NCBI GenBank assembly: GCA_040510075.1
Contig: JBEVJT010000343.1
Location: forward strand, 1 to 20,861
DNA length: 20,861 nt
Reading direction: 5' to 3'
DNA from: VAZQ01 sp040510075
GTDB lineage: Bacteria; Pseudomonadota; Alphaproteobacteria; Rhizobiales; Xanthobacteraceae
Positions 1 through 7,659 of this stretch are shown one piece after another. Each line of letters begins with the position of its first letter. Positions within the stretch are counted from its first letter, which is position 1. Under the pieces are notes generated by a model. The model was given only the letters and a program-made list of their open reading frames with translations. It was not told the origin of the DNA and made no database searches. The position numbers and the translations under genes were made by a program.

Positions 1-768
1 TATGAAGAGGTGCGCGTCAGGTGCGCGGATCGCGATCTGCATTCGGGGTTGTTTGGAGGAGCGGCACTAAACCCGCTGCGAGTGCTCGCCAGCATTCTCG
101 GCAGCATGCACGATGCATCTGGCCGGGTGGCGATCCCCGGCTTCTACGAGGGCGTAAGGGAGCTGCCTGCGACCATCAAACAGCAACTTGCGGGACTTGA
201 GCTAAGGGCTGACGAGTTTCTTGGTGCCGTGGGTCTCAACGTCCCCGCCGGCGAAAAGGACCGCATGCTGATCGAGCAGATCGCGACGCGTCCCACCGCG
301 GAAATCAACGGCATAATAGGGGGCTACACGGGAGAGGGGGCAAAGACGGTTATTCCGGCAAAAGCAATGGCCAAGGTGTCATTTCGACTCGTCGCCGGCC
401 AGGACCCCCAGACGGTGCGTGCGTCTTTTCACGAATTCGTCCGGGCACGTCTTCCCCCGGACGCAAGGGTCGACTTCACGAGCTACTCGGAAGCACCTGC
501 GGTTGAAATTGGATTTGATAACCCGCAACTGGGCAAGACTCGCACGGCGCTTCTTGAAGAATGGGGAAAATCGCCGATCACGGTCGGCGAGGGAGGCAGT
601 ATTCCCATCGTCGCTGATTTTAAGCGCGTGCTCGGTATGGATACGATCATGGTCGGCTTTGCGCTCGATGATGATCGCGTGCATTCACCGAACGAGAAAT
701 TCGACCTGACCTCATTCCATAAGGGCGCCCGCAGCTGGGCCCGAATTCTGGCCGCCCTTGCCGAATGA
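1..768 (+). CDS. M20 family peptidase (dipeptidase-like), C-terminal part
   Basis: This is the C-terminal part of a zinc-dependent M20 metallopeptidase of the cytosolic dipeptidase / ArgE-DapE-like type, which hydrolyses dipeptides or N-acyl amino acids. The reading frame is open from the first base (residues YEEVRV precede the GTG at position 10), so the start and the N-terminal metal-binding half lie outside the window. Visible are the family's dimerisation-domain motif DRDLHSGLFGGA near the beginning, a GGYTGEGAKTVIPAKA stretch followed by a strand-rich segment, EGGSIPIV, and the late metal-ligand motif RVHSPNEKFDL near the C-terminus. The end at ILAALAE is normal. It converges on the cysteine-cluster gene with only 15 bases between the stops. 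The true substrate cannot be read from this fragment. Confidence 0.9.
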   Translation, partial: YEEVRVRCADRDLHSGLFGGAALNPLRVLASILGSMHDASGRVAIPGFYEGVRELPATIKQQLAGLELRADEFLGAVGLNVPAGEKDRMLIEQIATRPTAEINGIIGGYTGEGAKTVIPAKAMAKVSFRLVAGQDPQTVRASFHEFVRARLPPDARVDFTSYSEAPAVEIGFDNPQLGKTRTALLEEWGKSPITVGEGGSIPIVADFKRVLGMDTIMVGFALDDDRVHSPNEKFDLTSFHKGARSWARILAALAE

Positions 769-783
769 ACTAGTTCCTGTGGT

Positions 784-1272
784 TTAGGTGGGCTTTTTGC
801 GCGCCCCAGTCGGAATGCGAGCTGGCCAGGAAACGATACGATCCTCGAGTTCCGCCTCCGGCACCTCTTCCTCGCTCGCTCCGATGCGACCGCGTACCGA
901 AATACCCGCTGCGTGAACCGTTTCCGGATCCTGCGAGACAAGCGGATGCCACCAGTAGAGATCATGCCCTTCGGCGAGCCTGCGATAGGCGCAGGTCGGG
1001 GGTAGCCACACCAATCTCTTGATGTTGCGGGGGGTGAGTCGGACGCAGTCCTTCACCTTGGCAGTACGGTTTCGGTAGTCGCGGCACCTGCAGGTCATCC
1101 CATCCAGCAGGCGGCAGCCGATGTCCGTGAAATAGGTTCGCTCGCTGTCATCGGCGTCTTCCAGCTTGACCAAGCAACAGCGGCCGCACCCATCGCAGAG
1201 GCTCTCCCACTCGGAATCCGTCATTTGACTCAAAGGCTTGCGCTTCCAGAAAGGGATCTTGTCATCCGTCAT
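784..1272 (-). CDS. YcgN/UPF0260 family cysteine-cluster protein
   Basis: A 162-residue soluble protein of the YcgN (UPF0260) family, whose biochemical role is not established. The N-terminus carries the signature CDGCGRCC (Cys26, 29, 32, 33). More cysteines follow at 53, 61, 63 and 76, so the protein probably binds a metal or an Fe-S cluster (inference). The conserved stretches DGMTCRCRDY and WLPPTCAYRRLAEG...WWHPLVS fit the family, and the length is close to the E. coli relative. I chose the ATG at 1272 over the in-frame TTG at 1278 because MTDDKIPFWK is the usual start; no strong Shine-Dalgarno sequence precedes either. It is divergent from the penicillin-binding protein gene, with about 180 bases between the two starts. 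Confidence 0.9.
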   Translation of the reverse strand: MTDDKIPFWKRKPLSQMTDSEWESLCDGCGRCCLVKLEDADDSERTYFTDIGCRLLDGMTCRCRDYRNRTAKVKDCVRLTPRNIKRLVWLPPTCAYRRLAEGHDLYWWHPLVSQDPETVHAAGISVRGRIGASEEEVPEAELEDRIVSWPARIPTGARKKPT

Positions 1273-1452
1273 GGCCAATCAGTCATCAGTTACGGCGAAA
1301 GGAACATGCCAGCCCATGGGGGGACCAGAAGCCGATTTCCGTTCACTGTGTGGTTATCCTGCCATAGTTTGGAACGGGTCTTTCGAGTAAAACCTTATTA
1401 GCGGCTGGACGGGTGCGGACAGCCGGACGCTTGGATTCGCCCAGAGAGAACT

Positions 1453-3708
1453 TTGCGCGGCCTCTTCCATCACGACGAACAGGGCAGCAGTTGGAAATCC
1501 CGGCTGCATCGCTTTTTTCTTGATCTCGACTCGCGCATCGATTTCGGACTCTATCAGGTCAAAACTTGGGGGCGCGAGCTTTACGAACGATTTACCGAGT
1601 TCATGGACCGATTCCACGTCGCCGGGTGGCGGCGCTGGTATTTCGTCGAACCGCTCTCGGAGGGACTTACGCTGGGGCTGGGCGGCCTCGTCATTATGCT
1701 GGCGCTCGCCATTCCAGCCTTCCGCGAAACCTCTGATGACGACTGGCTTAAGAAGTCCGAGCTCGCGGTCACGTTTTTGGACCGATACGGCAACGAGGTC
1801 GGCTCGCGCGGAATCAAGCACAACGATTCGCTCCGACTTGACGAATTTCCGGATCACCTGATCAAGGCGACTCTCGCCACGGAGGACCGTCGCTTCTACG
1901 ATCATTTCGGGATCGATATCCCCGGCCTGTTTCGAGCGATGATGACGAACGCCAGAGCGGGCGGCGTCGTGCAGGGTGGTTCGTCCATATCTCAGCAGCT
2001 GGCCAAGAACCTGTTCCTGTCGAACGAGCGCACTATCGAGCGCAAGGTCAAAGAGGCCTTTCTCGCGCTCTGGCTCGAGGCGCGTTTGCCCAAAAACGAG
2101 ATCCTCAAGTTGTATCTTGATCGCGCTTATCTCGGTGGCGGTACGTTCGGTGTGGATGCGGCCGCGCAGTATTACTTCAACAAATCAGCGCGCGACGTGA
2201 ACCTTGCCGAGGCCGCGATGCTGGCGGGCCTGTTCAAGGCGCCCTCGCGATTTGCGCCCCATATTAACTTGCCGGCAGCGCGTGCGCGAGCGAACGTCGT
2301 GCTCGATAACCTCGTGGAGGCGGGGTTTATGACCGAAGGGCAGGTCTTTGGAGCCCGGCGCAACCCTGCGACCTCGGTGGACCGGAGAGACGAGCGATCA
2401 CCCAATTACTATCTCGACTGGGCTTTCGACGAGATAAAAAAGCTCGCCGATACTCTGCCCAAATCCGTGCACGAGCGCGTCTTTGTTGTGCGGTTGGCCT
2501 TGGATACCGACCTGCAGAAGCACACAGAGCAGGCGTTGGAAAATTCGCTGAAGCAATATGGGCGCGAGTACAATGTCAAACAGGGCGCTACCGTCTTGAT
2601 GGAGGTTGATGGTGCAGTGCGCGCCATGGTTGGGGGCCGCGACTATGGCGAGAGCCAGTTCAATCGCGCGACGGATGCCTTGCGCCAGCCGGGCTCCTCG
2701 TTCAAGCCATACGTCTATGCCACTGCGCTCATGAACGGTTTCAAGCCTACTTCGGTGGTGGTGGACTCGCCCGTTTGCATCGGCAACTGGTGCCCGAAAA
2801 ATTACGGCGGCGGGTTTGGCGGTGCGATGACACTCACCGAGGCTCTGAAACGCTCGGTCAATGTCATCGCGGTAAAGCTCTCGATCTCCTTAGGCAATGG
2901 CAATCCGAAAATCGGGCGCGCCAAGATCAGGGACCTTGCCCGTAAAGCAGGACTGCGCACTCCGCTGCCCGACACACCCTCGATGCCAATCGGCGCCGAC
3001 GAGGTGACCGTGCTCGATCATACCGGCGGCTACACGATGTTTGCCAATCTTGGCAGAGCGCACAGGCCGCATGCAATAATGGAAGTTCGCAGCGGTGCTG
3101 GCGAACTCATCTGGCGATGGGATCGCGATGGCAAGAAGCCGGTTCAAGTGATTACGCCCAATGTCGCCGTGGACATGGTGAACATGATGACCAAGGTGGT
3201 GGAAGAAGGCACCGCCAGGCGCGCGATTCTCGACGGCATCAGAGCCGCAGGCAAGACCGGGACTACGAATGCGTACCGTGACGCCTGGTTTGTCGGCTTC
3301 ACCGGAAATTTTGTTTGCGGCGTGTGGTTTGGCAACGATGACTACAAGGTTATGAATCAAATGACAGGGGGCTCGCTGCCCGCGCAGACCTGGCACGAGG
3401 TCATGGCCTATGCGCATCAAGGCATTGAACTCAGGCCCATTCCGGGAGTTGGCGGAGCGGCCCCGCGTGCAGTCGCGGCGGCCGACGGGAAGAAGGAAAG
3501 CGCCGAGGGGAGCCGCCCCGCTATCCTCACCAGGCGCGGAACAGATGCACTGCTGCGGGTCGAACGACTGATGGATGACGCCACACGGGCGCTTGCTACA
3601 ACCCGCGAACCGATCAAAACAACGGGCGAGAGCACAAGCCCGGTATGGCAAGAAACAGTGGCCGCCAGGCCCGACCGAGAGGCGGGTGCCGAGCTGCGCG
3701 GCAATTGA
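1453..3708 (+). CDS. Class A penicillin-binding protein, PBP1A family
   Basis: A 751-residue bifunctional murein synthase: the glycosyltransferase polymerises lipid II and the transpeptidase cross-links the stem peptides in the periplasm. A cytoplasmic N-terminal region is followed by a membrane anchor at about residues 70-90. The GT51 domain shows EDRRFYDHFGID (catalytic Glu144), GGSSISQQLAKNLFLS and ERKVKEAFLALWLE. The transpeptidase domain shows SSFK at 415-418 (catalytic Ser415), SVN at 468-470 and KTGTT at 600-604. All catalytic motifs are intact. The start is a TTG: the frame has a TAG at 1399 and no ATG or GTG before 1453, and the sequence from residue 20 (FFLDLDSRIDFGLY) fits rhizobial homologues. 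The last ~100 residues are low-complexity. The DUF1214/DUF1254 pair follows after 53 bases. Confidence 0.95.
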   Translation: MRGLFHHDEQGSSWKSRLHRFFLDLDSRIDFGLYQVKTWGRELYERFTEFMDRFHVAGWRRWYFVEPLSEGLTLGLGGLVIMLALAIPAFRETSDDDWLKKSELAVTFLDRYGNEVGSRGIKHNDSLRLDEFPDHLIKATLATEDRRFYDHFGIDIPGLFRAMMTNARAGGVVQGGSSISQQLAKNLFLSNERTIERKVKEAFLALWLEARLPKNEILKLYLDRAYLGGGTFGVDAAAQYYFNKSARDVNLAEAAMLAGLFKAPSRFAPHINLPAARARANVVLDNLVEAGFMTEGQVFGARRNPATSVDRRDERSPNYYLDWAFDEIKKLADTLPKSVHERVFVVRLALDTDLQKHTEQALENSLKQYGREYNVKQGATVLMEVDGAVRAMVGGRDYGESQFNRATDALRQPGSSFKPYVYATALMNGFKPTSVVVDSPVCIGNWCPKNYGGGFGGAMTLTEALKRSVNVIAVKLSISLGNGNPKIGRAKIRDLARKAGLRTPLPDTPSMPIGADEVTVLDHTGGYTMFANLGRAHRPHAIMEVRSGAGELIWRWDRDGKKPVQVITPNVAVDMVNMMTKVVEEGTARRAILDGIRAAGKTGTTNAYRDAWFVGFTGNFVCGVWFGNDDYKVMNQMTGGSLPAQTWHEVMAYAHQGIELRPIPGVGGAAPRAVAAADGKKESAEGSRPAILTRRGTDALLRVERLMDDATRALATTREPIKTTGESTSPVWQETVAARPDREAGAELRGN

Positions 3709-3761
3709 GGTGAGGTTTTTTCCTCAGAGCGCGCTTCGCAATTGAGCTCATCGGATCGACT

Positions 3762-4340
3762 GTGCGTTTGCTTTTCGGAACCTTATTTGCACTGACTATA
3801 GCCGCCGCAGTCGGCCTCGGTGCCACGTGGATCGCCTTGACCCACGGAACCGCGTATGGCGGCGTCACAATTGGCGCCTGGACCGCATGGCCGAAGAACG
3901 GGACGGCCGGCATCGATCCGTATGCGCGCGCCATGATCTCGCGCAGCGGTGAATTGCCGGTTGGCTCGGGGGATGGGATTTCCTTTCATGCGCGGACGGA
4001 CGATGCCGGGCAAGCGCTCGATGGGCGGTGTGACGTGCTCTTGAGTGGCATTACGCCGCCGGCACGGTTTTGGACACTTACCCTCTACGATGCGGAAGGG
4101 CAGCTAGTCGCCAATTCAATGCGCCGGCATGGCTTTACGAGTCAGGAAATCGTTCGAAAGGCCGACGGCCAGTTTGATGTCACGATCGCGCCTCGCGCCC
4201 GTCCCGGCAATTGGCTGCCGACGGGTGGGATCGATAAGTATCAGCTCGTTCTGCGCCTCTATGACACGCCGGTCGGGATGGCAACGCGTAGCGGCCGCGA
4301 GGCCCCGATGCCGTCAATAAGCAGGCGAGGTTGCCAATGA
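3762..4340 (+). CDS. DUF1214 domain protein, membrane anchored
   Basis: A 192-residue protein of unknown function with one N-terminal hydrophobic segment (residues 1-27), likely a membrane anchor or uncleaved signal. The rest is exported and carries a DUF1214 domain. Recognisable stretches are IGAWTAWPKNGTAGIDPYAR, RFWTLTLYDAEGQLVANS, a NWLPTGG motif and the terminal LRLYDTPVG...EAPMPSI. The start is a GTG with no good ribosome site, but MRLLFGTLFAL is the expected beginning of the family. The stop overlaps the next ATG in an ATGA arrangement, so the two genes are very probably translationally coupled. In many bacteria DUF1254 and DUF1214 are fused in one larger protein; here they are separate small proteins. 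Confidence 0.9.
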   Translation: MRLLFGTLFALTIAAAVGLGATWIALTHGTAYGGVTIGAWTAWPKNGTAGIDPYARAMISRSGELPVGSGDGISFHARTDDAGQALDGRCDVLLSGITPPARFWTLTLYDAEGQLVANSMRRHGFTSQEIVRKADGQFDVTIAPRARPGNWLPTGGIDKYQLVLRLYDTPVGMATRSGREAPMPSISRRGCQ

Positions 4341-4879
4341 TCCGGTTGGGACTGTGGATCATGGGCGCTCTCCTCCTAGGAGGTGTCGTACACCTGGGTG
4401 CCGTGCTGGCGCTTCCCCGCTTGGCATCACAAGATGCCTATGCTCGGGTGTCTGCGGTCGCGCCGATCAATTCCGTCGTTCCGATTCCATCGCCGACGCC
4501 AGAAAATGCTGTCATGCCATTCATGGATCCGGCATTCGCCGTCTCCGTGTGCCGATATGATCTTTCGCGTGGCCCGCTAAAATTCTCGGTCCCGATCAGC
4601 TATGCCTACACGTCTGTATCTTTCTACACCCGGTCCGATGTTGCCTACTACGCCATCAATGATCGAGCCGCAGGACGGCGCGTGATTGAGTTGGATCTGA
4701 TGACGGCTGCGCAGCGCGCGGACTTACCGGACAATGAGGAGGTTACTCGGGCCGATCGGCTGATCGTAACCTCGCCAACGAGAACCGGCTTGATCGTGAT
4801 CCGGGCGCTCAGTCCAGAGCCGGGATGGATTCCGGCAGCGCGAGCCGCGCTCGCGGCCGCGCAGTGCCGCCCGCAATAA
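4337..4879 (+). CDS. DUF1254 domain protein, membrane anchored
   Basis: A 180-residue partner of the preceding DUF1214 protein. One hydrophobic helix (about residues 5-27) is followed by an exported DUF1254-type domain with MPFMDPAFAVSVCRYDLS, AYTSVSFYTRSDVAYYAINDRAAG and RADRLIVTSPTRTGLIVIRAL. The function is unknown. The ATG at 4337 is preferred over an in-frame TTG at 4331 because it gives the four-base ATGA overlap with the upstream stop and the expected N-terminus MIRLGLWIM. Co-translation and the shared topology suggest that the two proteins act together in the periplasm or inner membrane (inference). The gene ends 35 bases before the stop of the small convergent gene at 4914-5114. Confidence 0.9.
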   Translation: MIRLGLWIMGALLLGGVVHLGAVLALPRLASQDAYARVSAVAPINSVVPIPSPTPENAVMPFMDPAFAVSVCRYDLSRGPLKFSVPISYAYTSVSFYTRSDVAYYAINDRAAGRRVIELDLMTAAQRADLPDNEEVTRADRLIVTSPTRTGLIVIRALSPEPGWIPAARAALAAAQCRPQ

Positions 4880-4913
4880 GCGGGATCAGGTGCGAGTCGA
4901 ATTGCGGACAGCG

Positions 4914-5114
4914 CTAGCGCGTGCCCCGGGAGCGCCGTCGCCGTCGAGTACCGCTGCCGAGGCGAGGCTGAACTCCGTTTTCCGGCGCATCCACGTGTCG
5001 CTCGATGCGGATCGCTGGAAGAATGATGATGGTGGCCGATTCCGACTTCGCGACAACCGACCTCGCCATCCGCCCGGTGCGCAAGACCGCCGAAAAACTG
5101 ATTACAGAACCCAT
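4914..5114 (-). CDS. Small basic protein of unknown function (66 aa)
   Basis: A probable short gene filling an otherwise empty 364-base gap. It encodes 66 residues starting MGSVISFSAVLRTGR, with a central hydrophobic strand (ESATIIILPAIRIER) and an arginine-rich tail GTRRRRRSRGTR. The ATG at 5114 is preceded, seven bases upstream on the coding strand, by a G-rich Shine-Dalgarno-like run (GGGGGGAA). The strand core plus basic tail resembles short uncharacterised proteins I associate with rhizobial genomes, but I cannot name a family. There is no signal peptide; the tail could bind nucleic acid or a negatively charged partner (inference). Other frames over this interval give no protein-like sequence that I recognise. 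Confidence 0.6.
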   Translation of the reverse strand: MGSVISFSAVLRTGRMARSVVAKSESATIIILPAIRIERHVDAPENGVQPRLGSGTRRRRRSRGTR

Positions 5115-5171
5115 GAGATTCCCCCCGCCCCTGATATTCGCAGGCTCCTGTTCGATTTGAGTGGCGCAAGG

Positions 5172-5186
5172 TTAACGGTCCGCTAA
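5172..5186 (+). promoter_or_regulatory. CtrA-box-like site TTAA-N7-CTAA within a 17-base palindrome
   Basis: The sequence TTAACGGTCCGCTAA matches the alphaproteobacterial CtrA full site TTAA-N7-TTAA except for one base. With one flanking base on each side (5171-5187) it is also an inverted repeat with one mismatched pair. It lies between the divergent starts of the 66-residue protein and the DUF2336 gene, about 60 bases before each start, where a regulator could control both. Binding by CtrA is inferred. Confidence 0.35.
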
Positions 5187-5243
5187 CGGGGCAATTATAG
5201 TCTGCTTGAAATCCGAAGTGTTGCAGCAAAGGCGCATTCCGAA

Positions 5244-6254
5244 GTGGAGCCGTCGTCCGCCTTCCCCGGTCTGGAAGATCTGATCGATCTTGGCCAGCAT
5301 GGCGAAATCGACATGCGCCCGACGCTGCTTCGGGTACTCACGAATCTTTATCTGCAGCGGCCGGTCCATACACCGGAGGACGAGCGTTACTACACCGAAC
5401 TGGCGCTGCGCCTGATGGATGCGGCCGATATGTCGACGCGCGCTGCTCTTGCGGTTCGCCTTGCGACTTTTGCTGCGGCCCCGCGTTCGCTCCTTCTGCG
5501 GCTCGCGCGGGATCAGATCGAAGTTGCTGCGCCGGTGCTCAAGCAGTCGACGGCACTCCGCAAACATGATCTTGAAGCGATCGCAGCCGAGTTGGGCGGC
5601 ACCCATGCCGAGCTTATCGCGGCGCGTTCGTTCGATGAGCTAGTGGCAATCCAGCCGCGAGAGCTTTCGCAGCCCGATCCGGTGCATGAAGCAATTGAGC
5701 TCAGGAACCTGTTCTATGCCGCTGGGCCGGCGGAACGGCGCTGGATTCTCCTCAATCTTGATTTTGCACAAATCGCTCCATGCTATCCGCCGGCAGCAAT
5801 TCAACGTGCGGATATCTGGCGGCTCGAAACGGCGGCATTGCAACACAATACAGAGACGGTATTGGGCGAAATTGGACGTGCGCTGGGCCTCTCCCGAGAA
5901 GAGACCGCACGAATTGTGCGCGACGAGGGCGGCGAGCCCATAGTGGTAGCGACACGAGCCATGAACATTCCCGCCGATGTCCTCCAACGCATGCTCCTGT
6001 TTATCAATGCGGACGTAGGGCATTCCGTTGACCGGGTGTACGAGCTCTCAGATCTGTTCACGGAGCTGAGTTTGGTCTCCGCAAGGCGTATGCTTGCCAT
6101 CTGGCGCGCAGCGGATGCGGGGGTGAATGCGCGCACGCAGCGCGACTCGGTACCATGGCGGACGGCTGCCGAAAGCGCGCAGCGCGCCTTGTCGGAAGTG
6201 TCGCGCCGGCCGATGCCCGCAAAGGCGCAAAGTCTCCGCAGGATCAAGCGCTGA
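5244..6254 (+). CDS. DUF2336 domain protein
   Basis: A 336-residue, predominantly alpha-helical soluble protein recognised as a DUF2336 member; the family is common in Hyphomicrobiales and its function is unknown. Typical features are the N-terminal FPGLEDLIDL...DMRPTLLRVLTNLYLQRPVHTPEDERYY, the helical-repeat-like segment RLATFAAAPRSLLLRLARDQIEVAAPVLKQS, and the C-terminal half with SVDRVYELSDLFTELS and a basic tail. There is no signal peptide or membrane helix. The GTG at 5244 is the only start between the upstream in-frame stop at 5184 and residue 24, and it preserves the conserved N-terminus. It converges on DUF1491, with 14 bases between the stops. A CtrA-like site lies about 60 bases upstream. 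Confidence 0.88.
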   Translation: MEPSSAFPGLEDLIDLGQHGEIDMRPTLLRVLTNLYLQRPVHTPEDERYYTELALRLMDAADMSTRAALAVRLATFAAAPRSLLLRLARDQIEVAAPVLKQSTALRKHDLEAIAAELGGTHAELIAARSFDELVAIQPRELSQPDPVHEAIELRNLFYAAGPAERRWILLNLDFAQIAPCYPPAAIQRADIWRLETAALQHNTETVLGEIGRALGLSREETARIVRDEGGEPIVVATRAMNIPADVLQRMLLFINADVGHSVDRVYELSDLFTELSLVSARRMLAIWRAADAGVNARTQRDSVPWRTAAESAQRALSEVSRRPMPAKAQSLRRIKR

Positions 6255-6268
6255 CGCCGCACGTCGAA

Positions 6269-6619
6269 TTAGAAACTTAACGCCTCGTCCAGAAAATTGC
6301 GGCCTGCGCGATCCTCAATCTCAACGATCCAAACGTCGGGGTCGAAGCGCACTTCGCGCGCAAGCCGTTCTTCAACTTTCTCTTCCGCAGCTGGTCGCTC
6401 CGCGAGAACGGGGCTGAATAACCGCTCTGCCGGGTGTGCACTATCGAATGCGCTTTGCGGAGCAGGACCGAAGAGTTCCGCTGTTCCGTCGAGGCGCGCG
6501 ACTTTGACAAAAATCGCTCCCGCCTCTTCAGCGCCGCGCCGACGCACGGCTGCGAATACCCCTTCGATATCGCAACGGCGGATGTAAGCGGCGACCCACA
6601 GAGCCGATTTAAGACGCAT
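6269..6619 (-). CDS. DUF1491 family protein
   Basis: A 116-residue soluble protein matching the DUF1491 family of alphaproteobacteria (function unknown). It begins MRLKSALWVAAYIRRCDIEG, continues with AVRRRGAEEAGAIFVKVARLDGTAELFGPAPQ, and ends with the conserved VRFDPDVWIVEIEDRAGRNFL. It is full length for the family. The ATG at 6619 lacks a clear Shine-Dalgarno sequence but gives the expected N-terminus. It sits 51 bases downstream of the peptidoglycan-binding gene on the same strand and probably shares its transcript. Confidence 0.9.
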   Translation of the reverse strand: MRLKSALWVAAYIRRCDIEGVFAAVRRRGAEEAGAIFVKVARLDGTAELFGPAPQSAFDSAHPAERLFSPVLAERPAAEEKVEERLAREVRFDPDVWIVEIEDRAGRNFLDEALSF

Positions 6620-6670
6620 CGGGGAAAATTTCGTGCGGGATCGGCTGTGCAGGATGCAGCAGCCCGAAGC

Positions 6671-7363
6671 TCATTCGAGTACTCGCCCCGTCAGTGCCGT
6701 CAATTCACGCGCGAGTCGTTCCGAGTATTGTCGAGTAACCGGTAGATTGCGATCCCGCTCGAATTTTTCAATCGCGCGCTGCGTGTCGGAATCTACGGTT
6801 CCTGTCGGTTTGATCTGGCCATAGCCGTAATCCGAAAGAGCCCGTTGCAATGCGATCACCCGCGGGGAGGGAGCAATTCGGTCCTGTGCAGACTGGTTGG
6901 CATGCGCGGGCGAGGACGGGCTGGGCGTCAGTTTCGCAGGGACGGCCGGTGCTCGCCGGATCCTTTCCAGCAACATTTCGTTAGGCTCGGCACTCGCTGT
7001 AAGCCCCGCGGCTTGTTCGAACTCGCGAATGGCCGCATCCGTTCTTGGGCCATAAAGCCCATCGATGGTCCCACCATAGAAGCCGCGGCGAAGGAGCTCG
7101 CGTTGGATGTCGGTGATGACCTCGCCAGACATGCGAGGAGCGGCCGCCGGGCTCACGCGGTTTGTATCCATTCGCCGGAGGGGTGGAACCGGCAATCTGT
7201 CGACGCGCGGCGCGGCTTTGTCGTGATCCGAAGGCGAACCGAACAGCGGCGCCGGGTGCAAGCCCGACTGTAGAAATAATGCGTTTACGATAAAGGCCAG
7301 TCCCGCACAGGCAGCCAGTGCGACGCCAATCGCATCCCGTGCGGTCCATCTTGGTGCTCGCAA
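6671..7363 (-). CDS. Membrane-anchored protein with two peptidoglycan-binding domains
   Basis: A 230-residue protein with one N-terminal transmembrane segment (about residues 11-30, AIGVALAACAGLAFIVNALF), a proline-rich linker, and two PG_binding_1-like three-helix modules. The first is around residues 80-125 (DIQRELLRRGFYGGTIDGLYGPRTDAAIREFEQAAGL) and the second around 165-210 (VIALQRALSDYGYGQIKPTGTVDSDTQRAIEKFERDRNLPV). It has no catalytic domain, so its likely role is to tether the inner membrane to murein or to recruit partners (inference). The start is a TTG, chosen because of the strong GGGGGAGG ribosome site five bases before it and because FLQSGLHPAPLF and the residues before it fit relatives. 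It leads the transcript into DUF1491. Confidence 0.88.
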   Translation of the reverse strand: MRAPRWTARDAIGVALAACAGLAFIVNALFLQSGLHPAPLFGSPSDHDKAAPRVDRLPVPPLRRMDTNRVSPAAAPRMSGEVITDIQRELLRRGFYGGTIDGLYGPRTDAAIREFEQAAGLTASAEPNEMLLERIRRAPAVPAKLTPSPSSPAHANQSAQDRIAPSPRVIALQRALSDYGYGQIKPTGTVDSDTQRAIEKFERDRNLPVTRQYSERLARELTALTGRVLE

Positions 7364-7368
7364 GCTTG

Positions 7369-7376
7369 CCTCCCCC
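7369..7376 (-). promoter_or_regulatory. Ribosome binding site deciding a TTG start
   Basis: On the minus strand GGGGGAGG stands five bases before the TTG at 7363. It supports initiation of the peptidoglycan-binding protein there; no in-frame ATG or GTG in this region offers an equally placed site. Confidence 0.65.
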
Positions 7377-7433
7377 GCGAGCGCTACCTGCGCGCCCCCC
7401 TCGATGAACCAACCGGATGATCTCAGAGCTGGT

Positions 7434-7448
7434 TTAAACGAACCCTAA
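7434..7448 (-). promoter_or_regulatory. Second CtrA-box-like site (TTAG-N7-TTAA on the minus strand)
   Basis: The plus strand reads TTAAACGAACCCTAA, again TTAA-N7-CTAA, one base from the CtrA consensus TTAA-N7-TTAA. It is about 70 bases upstream of the TTG start of the peptidoglycan-binding gene, a plausible promoter position. The assignment rests only on the motif. Confidence 0.33.
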
Positions 7449-7558
7449 GGGCGCGCGACGGGTTAACCGCTCGGTTTTATCAGGCGCGAACGGCAGCAGC
7501 GGGCCAGGGGAAGTGTGGCGAACAGCCAGTTTGCACCACTGCACGTACGGCTCAAAAT

Positions 7559-7572
7559 GCGCGCCGGCGCGC
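7559..7572. repeat. Perfect 14-base GC palindrome
   Basis: GCGCGCCGGCGCGC is fully self-complementary. It lies upstream of the AT-rich promoter segment of the DUF5330 gene. It may be a binding site or simply a by-product of GC-rich composition; no role can be assigned. Confidence 0.4.
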
Positions 7573-7629
7573 GCTGCGGCAAGCGTTCGATCGATAAGAC
7601 TTTATTTAAAATCTAAATGCTCGAATTTT

Positions 7630-7659
7630 TTGAAAAGTCGGCGCTGATTAGCGTCTAAT
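7630..7659 (+). promoter_or_regulatory. Candidate sigma-70 promoter for DUF5330
   Basis: TTGAAA at 7630-7635 and TCTAAT at 7654-7659 are separated by 18 bases and each match the consensus hexamers at five of six positions. The predicted start near 7666 gives a leader of about 90 bases before the ATG at 7756. Confidence 0.45.

Noticed and set aside
483..965. 160-residue minus-strand ORF across the end of the M20 peptidase and the YcgN gene
   Set aside because: It overlaps two well-supported genes in another frame and its sequence is basic and serine-rich without recognisable motifs.
1354..1905. 183-residue minus-strand ORF opposite the start of the PBP1A gene
   Set aside because: It lies antisense to the conserved N-terminus and glycosyltransferase start of the PBP1A; it shows no domain pattern and is a shadow of GC-rich codon usage.
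2890..3651. 253-residue minus-strand ORF opposite the transpeptidase domain
   Set aside because: It runs antisense to intact SVN and KTGTT motifs, and its own translation is Arg/His/Cys-rich with no recognisable fold.
3701..3746. Nine-base direct repeat GCAATTGAG (3701-3709 and 3738-3746) and a TGAGG/CCTCA hairpin with a T6 loop after the PBP1A gene
   Set aside because: The repeat is short and partly coding, and the hairpin has only five pairs with the T run in the loop, not after the stem, so it is not a convincing attachment site or terminator.
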